Shown: piece by piece, positions 1 to 8,178 of the stretch
Layout: the number at the start of each line of letters is the position of its first letter
How positions within the stretch are numbered: position 1 is the stretch's first letter
Assembly: GCA_016125045.1 (NCBI GenBank)
Contig: WGML01000005.1
Coordinates: forward strand, 146,516-210,515
Reading direction: 5' to 3'
Origin: a bacterium
Lineage (GTDB): Bacteria; Pseudomonadota; Alphaproteobacteria; Caulobacterales; Hyphomonadaceae
DNA: 64,000 nt
The notes under the pieces: model-generated
Told to the model about the DNA's origin: nothing
Seen by the model: the letters and a program-made list of their open reading frames with translations, nothing else
Databases searched by the model: none
Translations under genes and position numbers: made by a program

Positions 1-426
1 ATCGGGATACTTCGCCGCCGCGCTGATCGCGTACTGGCCGCTCATGCAATATCCGAACGCCCCGATCTTGCCCTTGCGAGCGGCGGGATCGGCGTCGATC
101 ACCTGAACGAACGCCTCGGTGTCCGACATCACAAGCGGAATGTTGAGCGAGTTCATCAGTTCGAACATGCGCTTTCGCCAGGGCGAGTCCGGCGCCGGGT
201 CGATCGGCCCGAGTTCCATCACGCCCGCCCGGTAATACATGTTCGGGAGCATGACGTAGTAGCCGCTCGAGGCGAGGCGTCGGGCCATGTCGCGCAACTC
301 TTCGCGGATCGCCGGGGCGTCCATATAGAACAGGACCGCGGGGTGGGAACCGTCCCTGTCCGGATGCACGATGAACGTCGTGCAGCTTCCGTCCGCTGTC
401 CTGATTTCGATCGTGCGCTCGATCAT
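1..426 (-). CDS. Dienelactone hydrolase family protein (3' part outside window)
   Basis: Read on the minus strand, an ATG at 426 opens a frame that stays open to the window edge, giving the first 142 residues of an alpha/beta hydrolase. The sequence around residue 127 (AFGYCMSGQY) matches the nucleophile elbow of dienelactone hydrolases, where Cys replaces the usual Ser. Family members open lactone or ester bonds, classically in chloroaromatic degradation, but many have unknown substrates. There is no signal peptide, so it should be cytoplasmic. It lies 35 bp downstream of the C13 peptidase gene on the same strand and may be cotranscribed with it. The Asp and His of the triad would lie in the missing part, so function cannot be narrowed. 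Confidence 0.82.
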   Translation of the reverse strand, partial: MIERTIEIRTADGSCTTFIVHPDRDGSHPAVLFYMDAPAIREELRDMARRLASSGYYVMLPNMYYRAGVMELGPIDPAPDSPWRKRMFELMNSLNIPLVMSDTEAFVQVIDADPAARKGKIGAFGYCMSGQYAISAAAKYPD

Positions 427-461
427 GCGGCGTCTCCGTCTTCGCAGCCACGGCAGGCGGT

Positions 462-1421
462 TCAGTTGACCCCGGCGCGTGCACCCTCGATGCGAGCGAC
501 CAACGCCGCCGCCGCGTCCCCCACATGCTTCTGCGGGTTTGACGGCGGGAGCTTCTGATCCTTCTCCCAGCCTGCAATCGTTCCAAGCGCACGGTCATAA
601 CCACTGACCAGCCCCGCGCCGGACGACAGCTCGCGGTTCAGAAACGCATCCCCGAAGAAGGTCCAGTCCCGGCTCGGTTCACACCCGAATGACGTCCGGT
701 CCGCCGCCGCCGCCGTCAGCACGATCGTGTCAGGGTCGGAGAACGGCGCGATGAAGGCCCCGGAGAAGCAAGCGGAGATGATCAGCACCCGCTTGCGAAT
801 CCCCGCCGCGTTCAGCGCCTGCATCAGATGGATGGGCTTCATGGCGCCGCCGAGCCGGTTCACCTCCTGGAAGGCGAGCGATCCGTCCGGCGAGCCGTGC
901 GTTGTCAGAAACACGACCACGAGGTCCTCATTCGGGTCGATCACGCCGCCGACCTTGCCGATCAGGGCATTGATGTTGTTCGGCGTGGACGCGGCGAAGC
1001 GGCGTTCAACCCTGCCCGCGCCCGCGCTCAGCACGGCCGTGCGGCCCTCGGCGGAAAAATGCCGCGCGAGGATGTCCGCTCCGTTCGACGCCTCTCGCTC
1101 GAACACCGGATCACCCCAAAGTCCCGCCGCGATCACATAGACGTCCGCGACGCCGGCCCTCTGAGGCGCGATCGCCGCAAGCGTCGAGGAGAGCAATTCG
1201 GCCTGTTTCAACGCCTCGGCCGGCGACATCGCGGCCTCGACCGCGACAAACTGCCCGGCGAACGGATTGGCTGCGGCGGCGCGCTGGGCGGCGATTGCGC
1301 CTTGCGTGCGACTGTTCGGCTGCTGAGCCGTCGCTGCGCCTGACGCCATCATGGCGATGCTGACTGCGATCGCCGCCGAGCGACCTAGCAAGAAGACCCG
1401 CCGCATCATTGAGTCCAGCAT
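462..1421 (-). CDS. Exported C13 (legumain/caspase-fold) cysteine peptidase
   Basis: About 319 residues. I chose the ATG at 1421; an upstream ATG at 1445 and ATGs at 1409/1406 are possible. A basic start followed by a hydrophobic stretch and an Ala-rich site ending near ATAQQ looks like a signal peptide, so the enzyme is probably periplasmic. The caspase-like core carries the expected dyad: His about residue 175 in FLTTHGSPDG and Cys about residue 218 in IISACFSGAF. Bacterial C13 peptidases are poorly characterised; legumain relatives cleave after Asn or Asp. Processing or stress-related proteolysis of envelope proteins is only inference. The dienelactone hydrolase gene follows 35 bp downstream. 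Confidence 0.78.
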   Translation of the reverse strand: MLDSMMRRVFLLGRSAAIAVSIAMMASGAATAQQPNSRTQGAIAAQRAAAANPFAGQFVAVEAAMSPAEALKQAELLSSTLAAIAPQRAGVADVYVIAAGLWGDPVFEREASNGADILARHFSAEGRTAVLSAGAGRVERRFAASTPNNINALIGKVGGVIDPNEDLVVVFLTTHGSPDGSLAFQEVNRLGGAMKPIHLMQALNAAGIRKRVLIISACFSGAFIAPFSDPDTIVLTAAAADRTSFGCEPSRDWTFFGDAFLNRELSSGAGLVSGYDRALGTIAGWEKDQKLPPSNPQKHVGDAAAALVARIEGARAGVN

Positions 1422-1516
1422 GGGTCGCCCGCCTTCCCGTCGCACACCCCGCCGAAATGGGCGGGCGTCCCGCGAAGCATCGACCCTGCGCGCAGCAGTT
1501 TCAAGTCACGGACGCT

Positions 1517-2110
1517 TTATGGATCTCCTCGTCCGCCGCGAATGAGTTTGAGGCGCGGCCGCGAGCGTGGCGGCCGGGATTGCTTGGCCTCGGTTTCCGC
1601 CTCTCCAGGCTGCGTTGCCGGAACCGCCTTCAAACGTGGCCCGTTCGAGCGCCCCGGGGCCGGCGGACGCTTATCCGCCGGCGTTGCGGATTCGGTCGGG
1701 AGATCGTCGTTGATGTCCCGCACGCGCGGCGGAGACGCCTTGCGCCCAAGACCCGCGGACTTTCGCTTGATGCCGCCGCGGGGCGAGTCCGCCCTCGTCT
1801 CCGGCTCAAGTCCGCCGGCCCCTTTGGTCTCTCCCACCGGCCCCGGCTTGGATTTCGCACGCCGCTTCTTCTGCAGCGCGCGCACGATCCCGGCCTGGCG
1901 CGCTGACAAAGGCTCGTCCAACGCCCCCTTCTGCGGATCGCGAAACGCCGATCCATACGTCTCCAGCCGCTGGCTCACGCCTTCGACGAAGTCCTTCTCC
2001 CACGGGGTCAGGGGCGCGCCATCGAGTTTGGGATCACCCTGCGACTCGGCCACACGTTTCAGCCGCCTCAGCGCCTTGCGGGTTTTCTTCTCGTCGACCT
2101 TGCGAGCCAT
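1517..2110 (-). CDS. Basic hypothetical protein
   Basis: I do not recognise a characterised family. The ATG at 2110 gives about 197 residues beginning MARKVDEKKTRKALRRLKR. The N-terminal 75 residues look folded and charged (a conserved-looking LTPWEKDFVEGVSQRLETYGSAF stretch, quoted in parts: LTPWEKDFV, QRLETYGSAF). The rest is rich in Arg, Lys, Pro and Gly and probably disordered. The charge suggests nucleic-acid contact, but no motif proves it. It lies about 70 bp downstream of gapR on the same strand and could share its transcript. Long antisense frames over this gene are composition artefacts. Confidence 0.6.
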   Translation of the reverse strand: MARKVDEKKTRKALRRLKRVAESQGDPKLDGAPLTPWEKDFVEGVSQRLETYGSAFRDPQKGALDEPLSARQAGIVRALQKKRRAKSKPGPVGETKGAGGLEPETRADSPRGGIKRKSAGLGRKASPPRVRDINDDLPTESATPADKRPPAPGRSNGPRLKAVPATQPGEAETEAKQSRPPRSRPRLKLIRGGRGDP

Positions 2111-2183
2111 AGCCTGAGCATCTTGTCTCGGGGACACGGCCGATCAGACCGTCAACGCCCCAGAATTGCTCCGGCGCGAAGCG

Positions 2184-2444
2184 TCAGATTTCGCCGAGCG
2201 CCAGGAGATAGGTATCCAGAATCGACTGCGCCTCCTCGCGCTTCTGCCGGTCCTGCTTGCGAAGCCGCACAACGGTGCGCAGCGCCTTCACATCATACCC
2301 CATCGACTTGGCCTCGCCGAACACATCCTTGATCTGGCCCGCGACCTCCGCCCTTTCCTCTTCGAGCTTTTCGATCCGAGCCACGATCAGCCGCAGCTTT
2401 TCGCGGGCGGCTTCGGTGAGGCTAAGCGCTGCGCCGTCGTCCAT
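2184..2444 (-). CDS. gapR: GapR-family nucleoid-associated protein (DUF2312)
   Basis: 86 residues with the typical DUF2312 layout. A charged coiled-coil helix (LTEAAREKLRLIVARIEKLEEE) is followed by KDVFGEAKSMGYDVKALRTVVRLRKQD and a C-terminal LDTYLLALGE tail. The length matches the family. In Caulobacter, GapR encircles over-twisted AT-rich DNA and helps topoisomerases ahead of replication and transcription; the family is largely alphaproteobacterial. This gives strong support for the class of the host. Start and stop are unambiguous. The unknown basic gene follows downstream on the same strand. Confidence 0.93.
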   Translation of the reverse strand: MDDGAALSLTEAAREKLRLIVARIEKLEEERAEVAGQIKDVFGEAKSMGYDVKALRTVVRLRKQDRQKREEAQSILDTYLLALGEI

Positions 2445-2583
2445 GACTGCGTCTCTCCATCCAGATGTCGGTTCTCAGGTTACGGATGCGGACCCTAGAG
2501 CGCCGCGACGCCGCTTCCAACGCCGCAGGCGCGTCCAGTGCTGCAAAGCCTGTGAACAACCATCACCCAGATCGTCGCGGATC

Positions 2584-3117
2584 TCAGAACGCGCGGCCGT
2601 CCACCTGCGGGGTCAGCCGCTCTTCACCGCGTTTTGCAGCCACAGCGTTCGGATGGTGTTTCAGGGCTTCGCGGTAGGATTTCAGCGCCGCCGCCGGTTG
2701 TTCGATCGACTCGAAGATCATGCCGAGCCCGATCCAGGCGCCGAAATGCCGGGGTTCACGAGCGAGCGTCGCCTCCAGATCGGCGATCGCCTGATCATAT
2801 TTTCCGTCATTGAAGAACAGCAGCGCCCGGCGATACCAGGCCTCGGCATATTGAGGGCGAACCAGCACCGCCCGATCGAACATGTCCCGGGCAAGGTCGA
2901 GATCGTTCTGCTCCAGCGCATCCATGCCGCGCGTCATCAGGATATCGACGGTGGCGCTGCCGGAAATCAGCCACGCCTGCCACACCTCCTCCTCGATGAC
3001 CCCCGCCTCCTGCTCATTGGTGGCGGCGGCGAGCTTGTCGAGCAGCTCGTCGGACAGGCTGGACGTCGTCGCGAGGACGATCGCGGACAGAAAATGTGCG
3101 GCGGGAACAATCGGCAT
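2584..3117 (-). CDS. Tetratricopeptide repeat protein
   Basis: 177 residues. A hydrophobic N-terminus (MPIVPAAHFLSAIVLATTSS) may be a weak signal peptide. The middle and end contain at least three TPR units, recognisable from GMDALEQNDLDLARDMFDRA, AEAWYRRALLFFNDGKYDQA and AWIGLGMIFESIEQPAAAL. TPR units form helical hairpins that bind partner proteins, so this is most likely an adaptor. Similar short exported TPR proteins occur widely in alphaproteobacteria without an assigned role. It lies just downstream of rpmJ on the same strand (66 bp). Confidence 0.8.
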   Translation of the reverse strand: MPIVPAAHFLSAIVLATTSSLSDELLDKLAAATNEQEAGVIEEEVWQAWLISGSATVDILMTRGMDALEQNDLDLARDMFDRAVLVRPQYAEAWYRRALLFFNDGKYDQAIADLEATLAREPRHFGAWIGLGMIFESIEQPAAALKSYREALKHHPNAVAAKRGEERLTPQVDGRAF

Positions 3118-3182
3118 GGCACAACCATGCGGCGGACGCCAGGGCTTGGCAAGCCGCTAGGAGCCGCCCGCGTGCTGCAGGT

Positions 3183-3308
3183 TCAGCCCTGCTTCGCCTT
3201 GAAGCGCGGATCAACCTTGTTGATCACATACATGCGGCCCTTGCGGCGCACGACCTTGCAGGCGCGATGGCGCGTCTTGAGCGATTTCAGCGAACTGCGG
3301 ACCTTCAT
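3183..3308 (-). CDS. rpmJ: 50S ribosomal protein L36
   Basis: A 41-residue frame, starting with ATG at 3308 and ending with TGA at 3183. It begins [20 protein letters not shown] and continues [20 protein letters not shown] plus G, which is the alphaproteobacterial form of L36. L36 is a small basic protein of the large subunit, close to the peptidyl transferase region. Only one Cys is present, so this is the zinc-independent type. It is too short for many gene callers. A standalone location away from the spc operon is normal for this form. Confidence 0.95.
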   Translation of the reverse strand: MKVRSSLKSLKTRHRACKVVRRKGRMYVINKVDPRFKAKQG

Positions 3309-3568
3309 GACGCGAACCTCAACGCGAACAGACAGCGGCCCCCCGGGCGGCCGCTGAAACAGCTATCCCGCCCGAACGACCGAGACCATCTCGGAAATGG
3401 GAGCGCGCAGATAGACGGACCCGCCCCGACTTGTCAATTGCGCCGGGCGAGCGTCGCCGCCATGGACGGCGCGCCTGACCGCCTTGACCCCCTCCATCGG
3501 TCGGGGGCAATGAGGCGATGCGTCCGGACCCGGCCGCCCCGCCCGTCCGGATGTGCTGCGCCCCGACC

Positions 3569-4885
3569 ATGGACCTCAATCCAACGCCCGCCCTCCCCCC
3601 GCCCGACCGGCGCGGCGCCTTCTTTCTCCTCTTCTGCTGCCTGCTCGCGGTCGGAGCCGGCAACACGATGCTCACCGCCGCCGTGCTTCCGCCGCTGACC
3701 CGCGAGCTCGGCCTGCCCGACTGGACCGCTGGCGCGATCTTCTCGCTCTCCGCCGCGGTGTGGGTCGTCACCGCGCCTTTCTGGGGCGCGCGGTCCAACC
3801 TCTGGGGTCGTCGGCGCGTTACAGCGATCGGGATGGTTGGCTTTGCGGTCTCGATGTTGCTCTTCGGCCTCACCTCCGTCCTGGCGCTGCTCGGCTGGAT
3901 TTCGGGATGGCTGCTCATCTTCTGCCTGCTCCTCGCCTCGCGAACCATGTTCGGCATATTCGGATCAGCGACCAACCCGGCCGCGCAGGCTTATGTCGCC
4001 GACCGCACCGACCGGGAGGAGCGCACCGAACACATAGCAACCCTCACGTCCGGCTTCACCCTCGGACAGATCGCCGGTCCCGCGGCCGCAGCCGTGCTGA
4101 TCACCGTTGGCACCCTCGCGTCACCGACTGTTGGCCTGGTCGCCCCGGTCTTCGTGATCACAGTGATCGCATTCCTCATCGCCGGACTCGTCGCCTTCCG
4201 CCTGCCTGAAAACCGCAAGCCTGTGTCCGACGCGGGGCTCGCCCGCGCCGGCGTGCGCGGGCTGTGGCGCGACCGGCGGATCTTTCCCTTTCTGCTCTAC
4301 GCCGTCGGACTGTCGCTTGTGACCGGCGTTCTCAGCCAGACCTTCCCGTTCGCGATCATGGACCGGCTGGGCGTCTCGGGAGCCGCCTCCGCGCAATATA
4401 CGGGTCCGGCGATGACGCTCGGCGCGATGGCGAGCCTCATCGCCCAGCTGGTCCTCATCCCAAGGCTGAAACTGCCGGTGCGCTCCCTCATGGTGGCGGG
4501 CGCGTTCCTGCTTTGCGGCGCTTCGCTCACAATGGTCTGGGCGGGCGACTTCGCGATCTTCGCTTTCGGACAAATCCTGTTCGGATTAGGTCAGGGGCTC
4601 GCCAGACCGGGCTTCTCCGCGGGCGCCTCGCTCGCCGCCGAACCCGAGGTTCAAGGAGACGTCGCCGGGCTGGTGACGGCGGCGAACGGCATGGGCTTCG
4701 TCGTCTCGCCGCTGTTCGGCCTCTGGATGTATGAGAATGTCGACGACGCCGCTCCGTTCGCCTTCTGCACGATCGTTCTCCTGATGATGGCGGCCTACGC
4801 CTGGCGAACGGCGCGCCCGCTCTCCGCCGCCCCGGTCGAACGAACGGGCTCGGACGACCGCCCCCCGCCAGCGTCTCCGGACTAG
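3569..4885 (+). CDS. Major facilitator superfamily transporter
   Basis: About 438 residues from the ATG at 3569; an upstream frame reaching 3518 is possible but adds Pro/Arg-rich sequence. Twelve hydrophobic segments are visible. The loop between segments 2 and 3 has a degenerate MFS motif A (GARSNLWGRRRVTAIG), and a long loop near residue 200 separates the two six-helix bundles. MFS proteins move small solutes by proton-coupled transport. The drug-efflux-like layout suggests an exporter, but the substrate is unknown. The gene stands alone, divergent from rpmJ across a 260-bp gap and convergent with the lytic transglycosylase gene. Confidence 0.85.
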   Translation: MDLNPTPALPPPDRRGAFFLLFCCLLAVGAGNTMLTAAVLPPLTRELGLPDWTAGAIFSLSAAVWVVTAPFWGARSNLWGRRRVTAIGMVGFAVSMLLFGLTSVLALLGWISGWLLIFCLLLASRTMFGIFGSATNPAAQAYVADRTDREERTEHIATLTSGFTLGQIAGPAAAAVLITVGTLASPTVGLVAPVFVITVIAFLIAGLVAFRLPENRKPVSDAGLARAGVRGLWRDRRIFPFLLYAVGLSLVTGVLSQTFPFAIMDRLGVSGAASAQYTGPAMTLGAMASLIAQLVLIPRLKLPVRSLMVAGAFLLCGASLTMVWAGDFAIFAFGQILFGLGQGLARPGFSAGASLAAEPEVQGDVAGLVTAANGMGFVVSPLFGLWMYENVDDAAPFAFCTIVLLMMAAYAWRTARPLSAAPVERTGSDDRPPPASPD

Positions 4886-4941
4886 GAACGCGGCGAGGAA
4901 CCGGCGGGTGCGGCCGACGGGACGCGCGTCAGGCCTGAAAC

Positions 4942-6249
4942 CTAGCTTGCGACCTTCCGCAGCGCGTCCAGCATCTGCACGGTCGGGAAACCATCCGCGA
5001 CGAGGCCCTGGGCTTTCTGGAACCGCTGCAGCGCGGCGCGGGTGTTGCGCCCGATGATCCCGTCCGCGCCGCCGGCATTGTGGCCGAGCGCGTTGAGCCG
5101 CGTCTGCAGTTCGATCACCTCGTCCTTCGTCAGCATCTTGATGTCCGTCGGCCACGGACGCGACAGATCCGGTCGCCCGGCGAGCCGATCGGCCAGCAAT
5201 CCCACCGCGAGCGCATAACTGTCGGCATTGTTGTAGCGCTTGATGACGCCAAAATTGTCGAACAGCAGGAAGGCAGGACCATAAGACCCGGCGGGCAGGA
5301 AGAGTTCGGCGCTCGTCTGGTCGGAGGGCGCGAACGCAGCCGCCGTGGCGGGCGTGAGCCCCGCTTCCTTCCACTTCGCGACCGACTGCTTGCGACCGTC
5401 TCCGAGACTGTAGTCAAACCCGTCCGGAAGACGCGCTTCGACCGCCCACGGCTCTCCCTTGCGCCAGCCCGACACGGTGAGGTAGTTCGCCGCCGACGCC
5501 AGCGCGTCGCCCGCATTGCCCCACAAATCCTTCTTGCCGTCACGGTCGAAATCCCGTGCGTGAGCAAGGAAGGTCGAGGGCATGAACTGCGTCTGGCCCA
5601 CCGCCCCGGCCCACGACGCCCGCGCGAACTGCGCCCGTTCGGCCACGCCGTCCTCGATCAGCCTCATCGCCGCGAGCAATTCGGTCTCGCCGAGCTCCTT
5701 GCGCCGGCCGGTGTAGGCGAGCGTCGCGAGCGCGCGCATGCCGTCGATATTGCCGATGAAGCCGCCATAGCTCGACTCCATGCCCCAGATCGCGGTCACG
5801 ATCTCCCGCGGCGTCGCGTAGGATGTCTCGATCGCGTCGAACACCTCCTTGTTGTCCTGCAGGCGGCGCTGTCCGTTGGTGATCCGGGTCGGCGACACCG
5901 CGGACTTCGCATAGTCCCAGATCGGCTTGACGAATTCGGCCTGCTCGAAACTGGCGGTCTGCACCTGCTGATCGAGCGGCGTCAGACCATCGAGCACCGA
6001 CACGATCACCGCGCGCGACCGCCCCTGCGACAGCGCGCGCGTCGCAAAACCCGTCCGCCAGGAATCGAACGCGGGCACGCCGGACGACGCGAAATTCCAG
6101 TTCGCGGTCGGCAGCGGCGCGCTTGGCGGCGGCGGCGGAGCGGGACTACGCGCGTCCCCTCCCCCCGATTGCGGTTCTGGAGCCGCGCATGCGGCGACCA
6201 CCAGCAGACAAAGCGACGAAGCGAACTGAATGATGGACTGCATCGACAT
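4942..6249 (-). CDS. mltB: MltB-type membrane-bound lytic murein transglycosylase
   Basis: 435 residues. I chose the ATG at 6249 because it gives a lipoprotein signal (MSMQSIIQFASSLCLLVVAAC), anchoring the enzyme in the outer membrane. The catalytic domain has the family-3 lytic transglycosylase signature with the acid Glu at about residue 158 in WGMESSYGG, and AGAVGQTQFMPST further on. A C-terminal peptidoglycan-binding domain spans roughly residues 375-430 (LQTRLNALGHN, GIIGRNTRAALQRFQ). It cleaves glycan strands to 1,6-anhydromuropeptides during wall growth or recycling. A Pro-rich stretch follows the lipobox. Confidence 0.92.
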   Translation of the reverse strand: MSMQSIIQFASSLCLLVVAACAAPEPQSGGGDARSPAPPPPPSAPLPTANWNFASSGVPAFDSWRTGFATRALSQGRSRAVIVSVLDGLTPLDQQVQTASFEQAEFVKPIWDYAKSAVSPTRITNGQRRLQDNKEVFDAIETSYATPREIVTAIWGMESSYGGFIGNIDGMRALATLAYTGRRKELGETELLAAMRLIEDGVAERAQFARASWAGAVGQTQFMPSTFLAHARDFDRDGKKDLWGNAGDALASAANYLTVSGWRKGEPWAVEARLPDGFDYSLGDGRKQSVAKWKEAGLTPATAAAFAPSDQTSAELFLPAGSYGPAFLLFDNFGVIKRYNNADSYALAVGLLADRLAGRPDLSRPWPTDIKMLTKDEVIELQTRLNALGHNAGGADGIIGRNTRAALQRFQKAQGLVADGFPTVQMLDALRKVAS

Positions 6250-6391
6250 GATCCTGCTTGATCCCCGCAAGGGAAGCCCGACCTCAAGGACTAGCGCGCA
6301 AGAGTGACAAGAAACTGTTGGCGGCATTGTGTCCATCCGATCACACCGCCGAGAGGCAAGTTCCTCGCCACTCCGTTCCAGGCCGGACCGC

Positions 6392-6793
6392 TCATCCCGC
6401 CTCGGCCCCGAATGTCGCAAAGTCCGAGAGGAGACGCGCCCACGCTTCCTCCTCGGTGTGTCCCCATCGGTCCCCCAGCACATCACGGCTCACATCGCGG
6501 ATGGCGATGAACAGATCATCGAATCGATCTTCTGGAACGCCATAGCCCGGATGGTGGGACCGCTCTGCGGCGATCACATTGCGCGCAAGGACTCCCCCGG
6601 AGATATGATCCAGGATGCAGGTCACGCAGGTCTCGATCATCGATCCCCTGACGCCGCCATCGGTGTCGAGAACGAACAGTGCCTCATAATCCGGCCGCGT
6701 TGCAAACAGGCGTGCGAACACCAGTTCCGTGGGGTCTCCGACCTCGTCCGCCAGCCGCTCCAGCACGCGCGTGATCACTTCCCGGTCCGGCAT
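6392..6793 (-). CDS. Globin-like small protein
   Basis: 133 residues. The order of motifs resembles single-domain bacterial globins: ELVFARLFATRPDYEALF at the start (helices A-B, with the LF after a variable loop), then a helix, then SHHPGYGVPEDRFDDLFIAI, which matches the H-YGV pattern around the proximal heme His, and a terminal AWARLLSDF helix. One of the two adjacent His near residue 84 would be the proximal ligand. Related proteins are common in Caulobacterales-type genomes. Heme binding is inference. It is divergent from the sulfhydrylase gene, 75 bp away. Confidence 0.6.
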   Translation of the reverse strand: MPDREVITRVLERLADEVGDPTELVFARLFATRPDYEALFVLDTDGGVRGSMIETCVTCILDHISGGVLARNVIAAERSHHPGYGVPEDRFDDLFIAIRDVSRDVLGDRWGHTEEEAWARLLSDFATFGAEAG

Positions 6794-6868
6794 GGCGCTC
6801 CCACCCGTCGGCGGCTATGAACCGGCGGGACTCCCCGCCCACCCGAACAGGCATCAGGAACCACCATC

Positions 6869-8164
6869 ATGGCCGACCGCCCTCTCCATCCTGAAACCCT
6901 CGCCCTGCACGCCGGATGGCGAGCGGATCCGACGACCGGCGCGGTCGCGCCCCCCATCTTCCAGACCACGTCCTATCAGTTCCAGTCGACCGACCACGCG
7001 GCGAACCTGTTTGCGCTGAAAGAACTCGGCAACATCTACACCCGCATCGGCAACCCGACGACCGACATTCTGGAACAACGCCTCGCCGCACTCGAAGGCG
7101 GCGCCGCCGCGCTCGCCGTCTCGTCGGGACAGGCCGCGTCCGCCTTCGCGCTTCAGAACCTCGCGCGCGCGGGCGACAACATCGTCAGCTCCACCGATCT
7201 CTATGGCGGCACCTGGAACCTTTTCGCCAACACCCTGCCCGACCTTGGAATCGAGGTCCGGTTCGTGGACCCGGCGGACCCCGAAGCCTTCCGGCGCGCC
7301 ACCGACGATCGAACGCGCGCCTACTACGCCGAGACCCTGCCCAATCCGAAGCTGCGGGTGTTTCCGATCGCAGAGGTCGCGGCGATCGGGCGGCCGCTCG
7401 GAATTCCCCTCATCATGGACAACACCGCCGCCCCGCTCCTCGCCCGGCCGTTCGACCACGGGGCGGCGGTCGTGGTCTATTCGACGACGAAATATCTGGG
7501 TGGTCACGGCACGTCCATCGGCGGCGCGATCATCGACGGCGGCAATTTCGAGTGGGACGCAATCCCCGCGCGCCAGCCGCTGCTCAATACGCCCGACAAA
7601 TCCTACCACGGCGCCGTGTGGAGCCAGGCGGCGAAGCCGCTTGGCCCGATCGCCTACATCCTTCGGGCTCGGGTCATCCTCCTGCGCGATCTCGGATCGG
7701 CGCTGTCTCCGTTCAATGCGTTCCAGACGCTTCAGGGGGTTGAGACCCTGGCGCTGCGCATGCCGCGGCACTGCGAGAACGCCCGCAAGGTCGCCGATTT
7801 CCTCGCCGCTCGGCCGGAGATCGCGGCCGTCATCCACCCCGCCCGTCAGTCCGGAACCGAACGGGAGCGCGCGGATCGCTACCTGAAGGGCGGCTATGGT
7901 GGGCTTGTCGGCTTTGAGCTGAAGGCGGGAATGGAGGCCGGCAGACGCTTCATCGATGCGCTGAAGCTGTTCTACCACGTCGCCAATATCGGCGACGCCC
8001 GCAGCCTCGCGATCCATCCGGCGTCGACGACGCATTCCCAGCTATCGGCCGAAGACCGGCTCGCGACCGGCGTCAGCGACGGCTATGTGCGCCTGTCGGT
8101 CGGGATCGAGCACATCGACGATATTCTCGCCGACCTCGACCAGGCGCTGTCAGCCGTCGGCTGA
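6869..8164 (+). CDS. metY: O-acetylhomoserine sulfhydrylase (aminocarboxypropyltransferase)
   Basis: 431 residues of the Cys/Met-metabolism PLP enzyme family. The PLP lysine is about residue 208 in YSTTKYLGGHG. ETLPNPKL and the long C-terminal domain ending in SVGIEHIDDILADLDQAL are typical of MetY. The enzyme joins sulfide or methanethiol to O-acetylhomoserine, making homocysteine or methionine in the cytoplasm. The start is supported by an AGGA 9 bp upstream. I looked for a SAM riboswitch in the 75-bp leader and saw none that I could support. It is convergent with the TonB receptor gene. Confidence 0.93.
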   Translation: MADRPLHPETLALHAGWRADPTTGAVAPPIFQTTSYQFQSTDHAANLFALKELGNIYTRIGNPTTDILEQRLAALEGGAAALAVSSGQAASAFALQNLARAGDNIVSSTDLYGGTWNLFANTLPDLGIEVRFVDPADPEAFRRATDDRTRAYYAETLPNPKLRVFPIAEVAAIGRPLGIPLIMDNTAAPLLARPFDHGAAVVVYSTTKYLGGHGTSIGGAIIDGGNFEWDAIPARQPLLNTPDKSYHGAVWSQAAKPLGPIAYILRARVILLRDLGSALSPFNAFQTLQGVETLALRMPRHCENARKVADFLAARPEIAAVIHPARQSGTERERADRYLKGGYGGLVGFELKAGMEAGRRFIDALKLFYHVANIGDARSLAIHPASTTHSQLSAEDRLATGVSDGYVRLSVGIEHIDDILADLDQALSAVG

Positions 8165-8178
8165 CGCGCCGGTCCCGC

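Noticed and set aside
2257..3357. 366-codon open frame on the plus strand
   Set aside because: Runs antisense across gapR, the TPR gene and rpmJ, all of which are well supported.
5080..6261. 393-codon open frame on the plus strand
   Set aside because: Antisense to the lytic transglycosylase; low-complexity Arg-rich translation.
6794..6868. SAM riboswitch in front of metY
   Set aside because: I looked for SAM-II and SAM/SAH-type cores and found no matching conserved blocks; the leader is only 75 bp.
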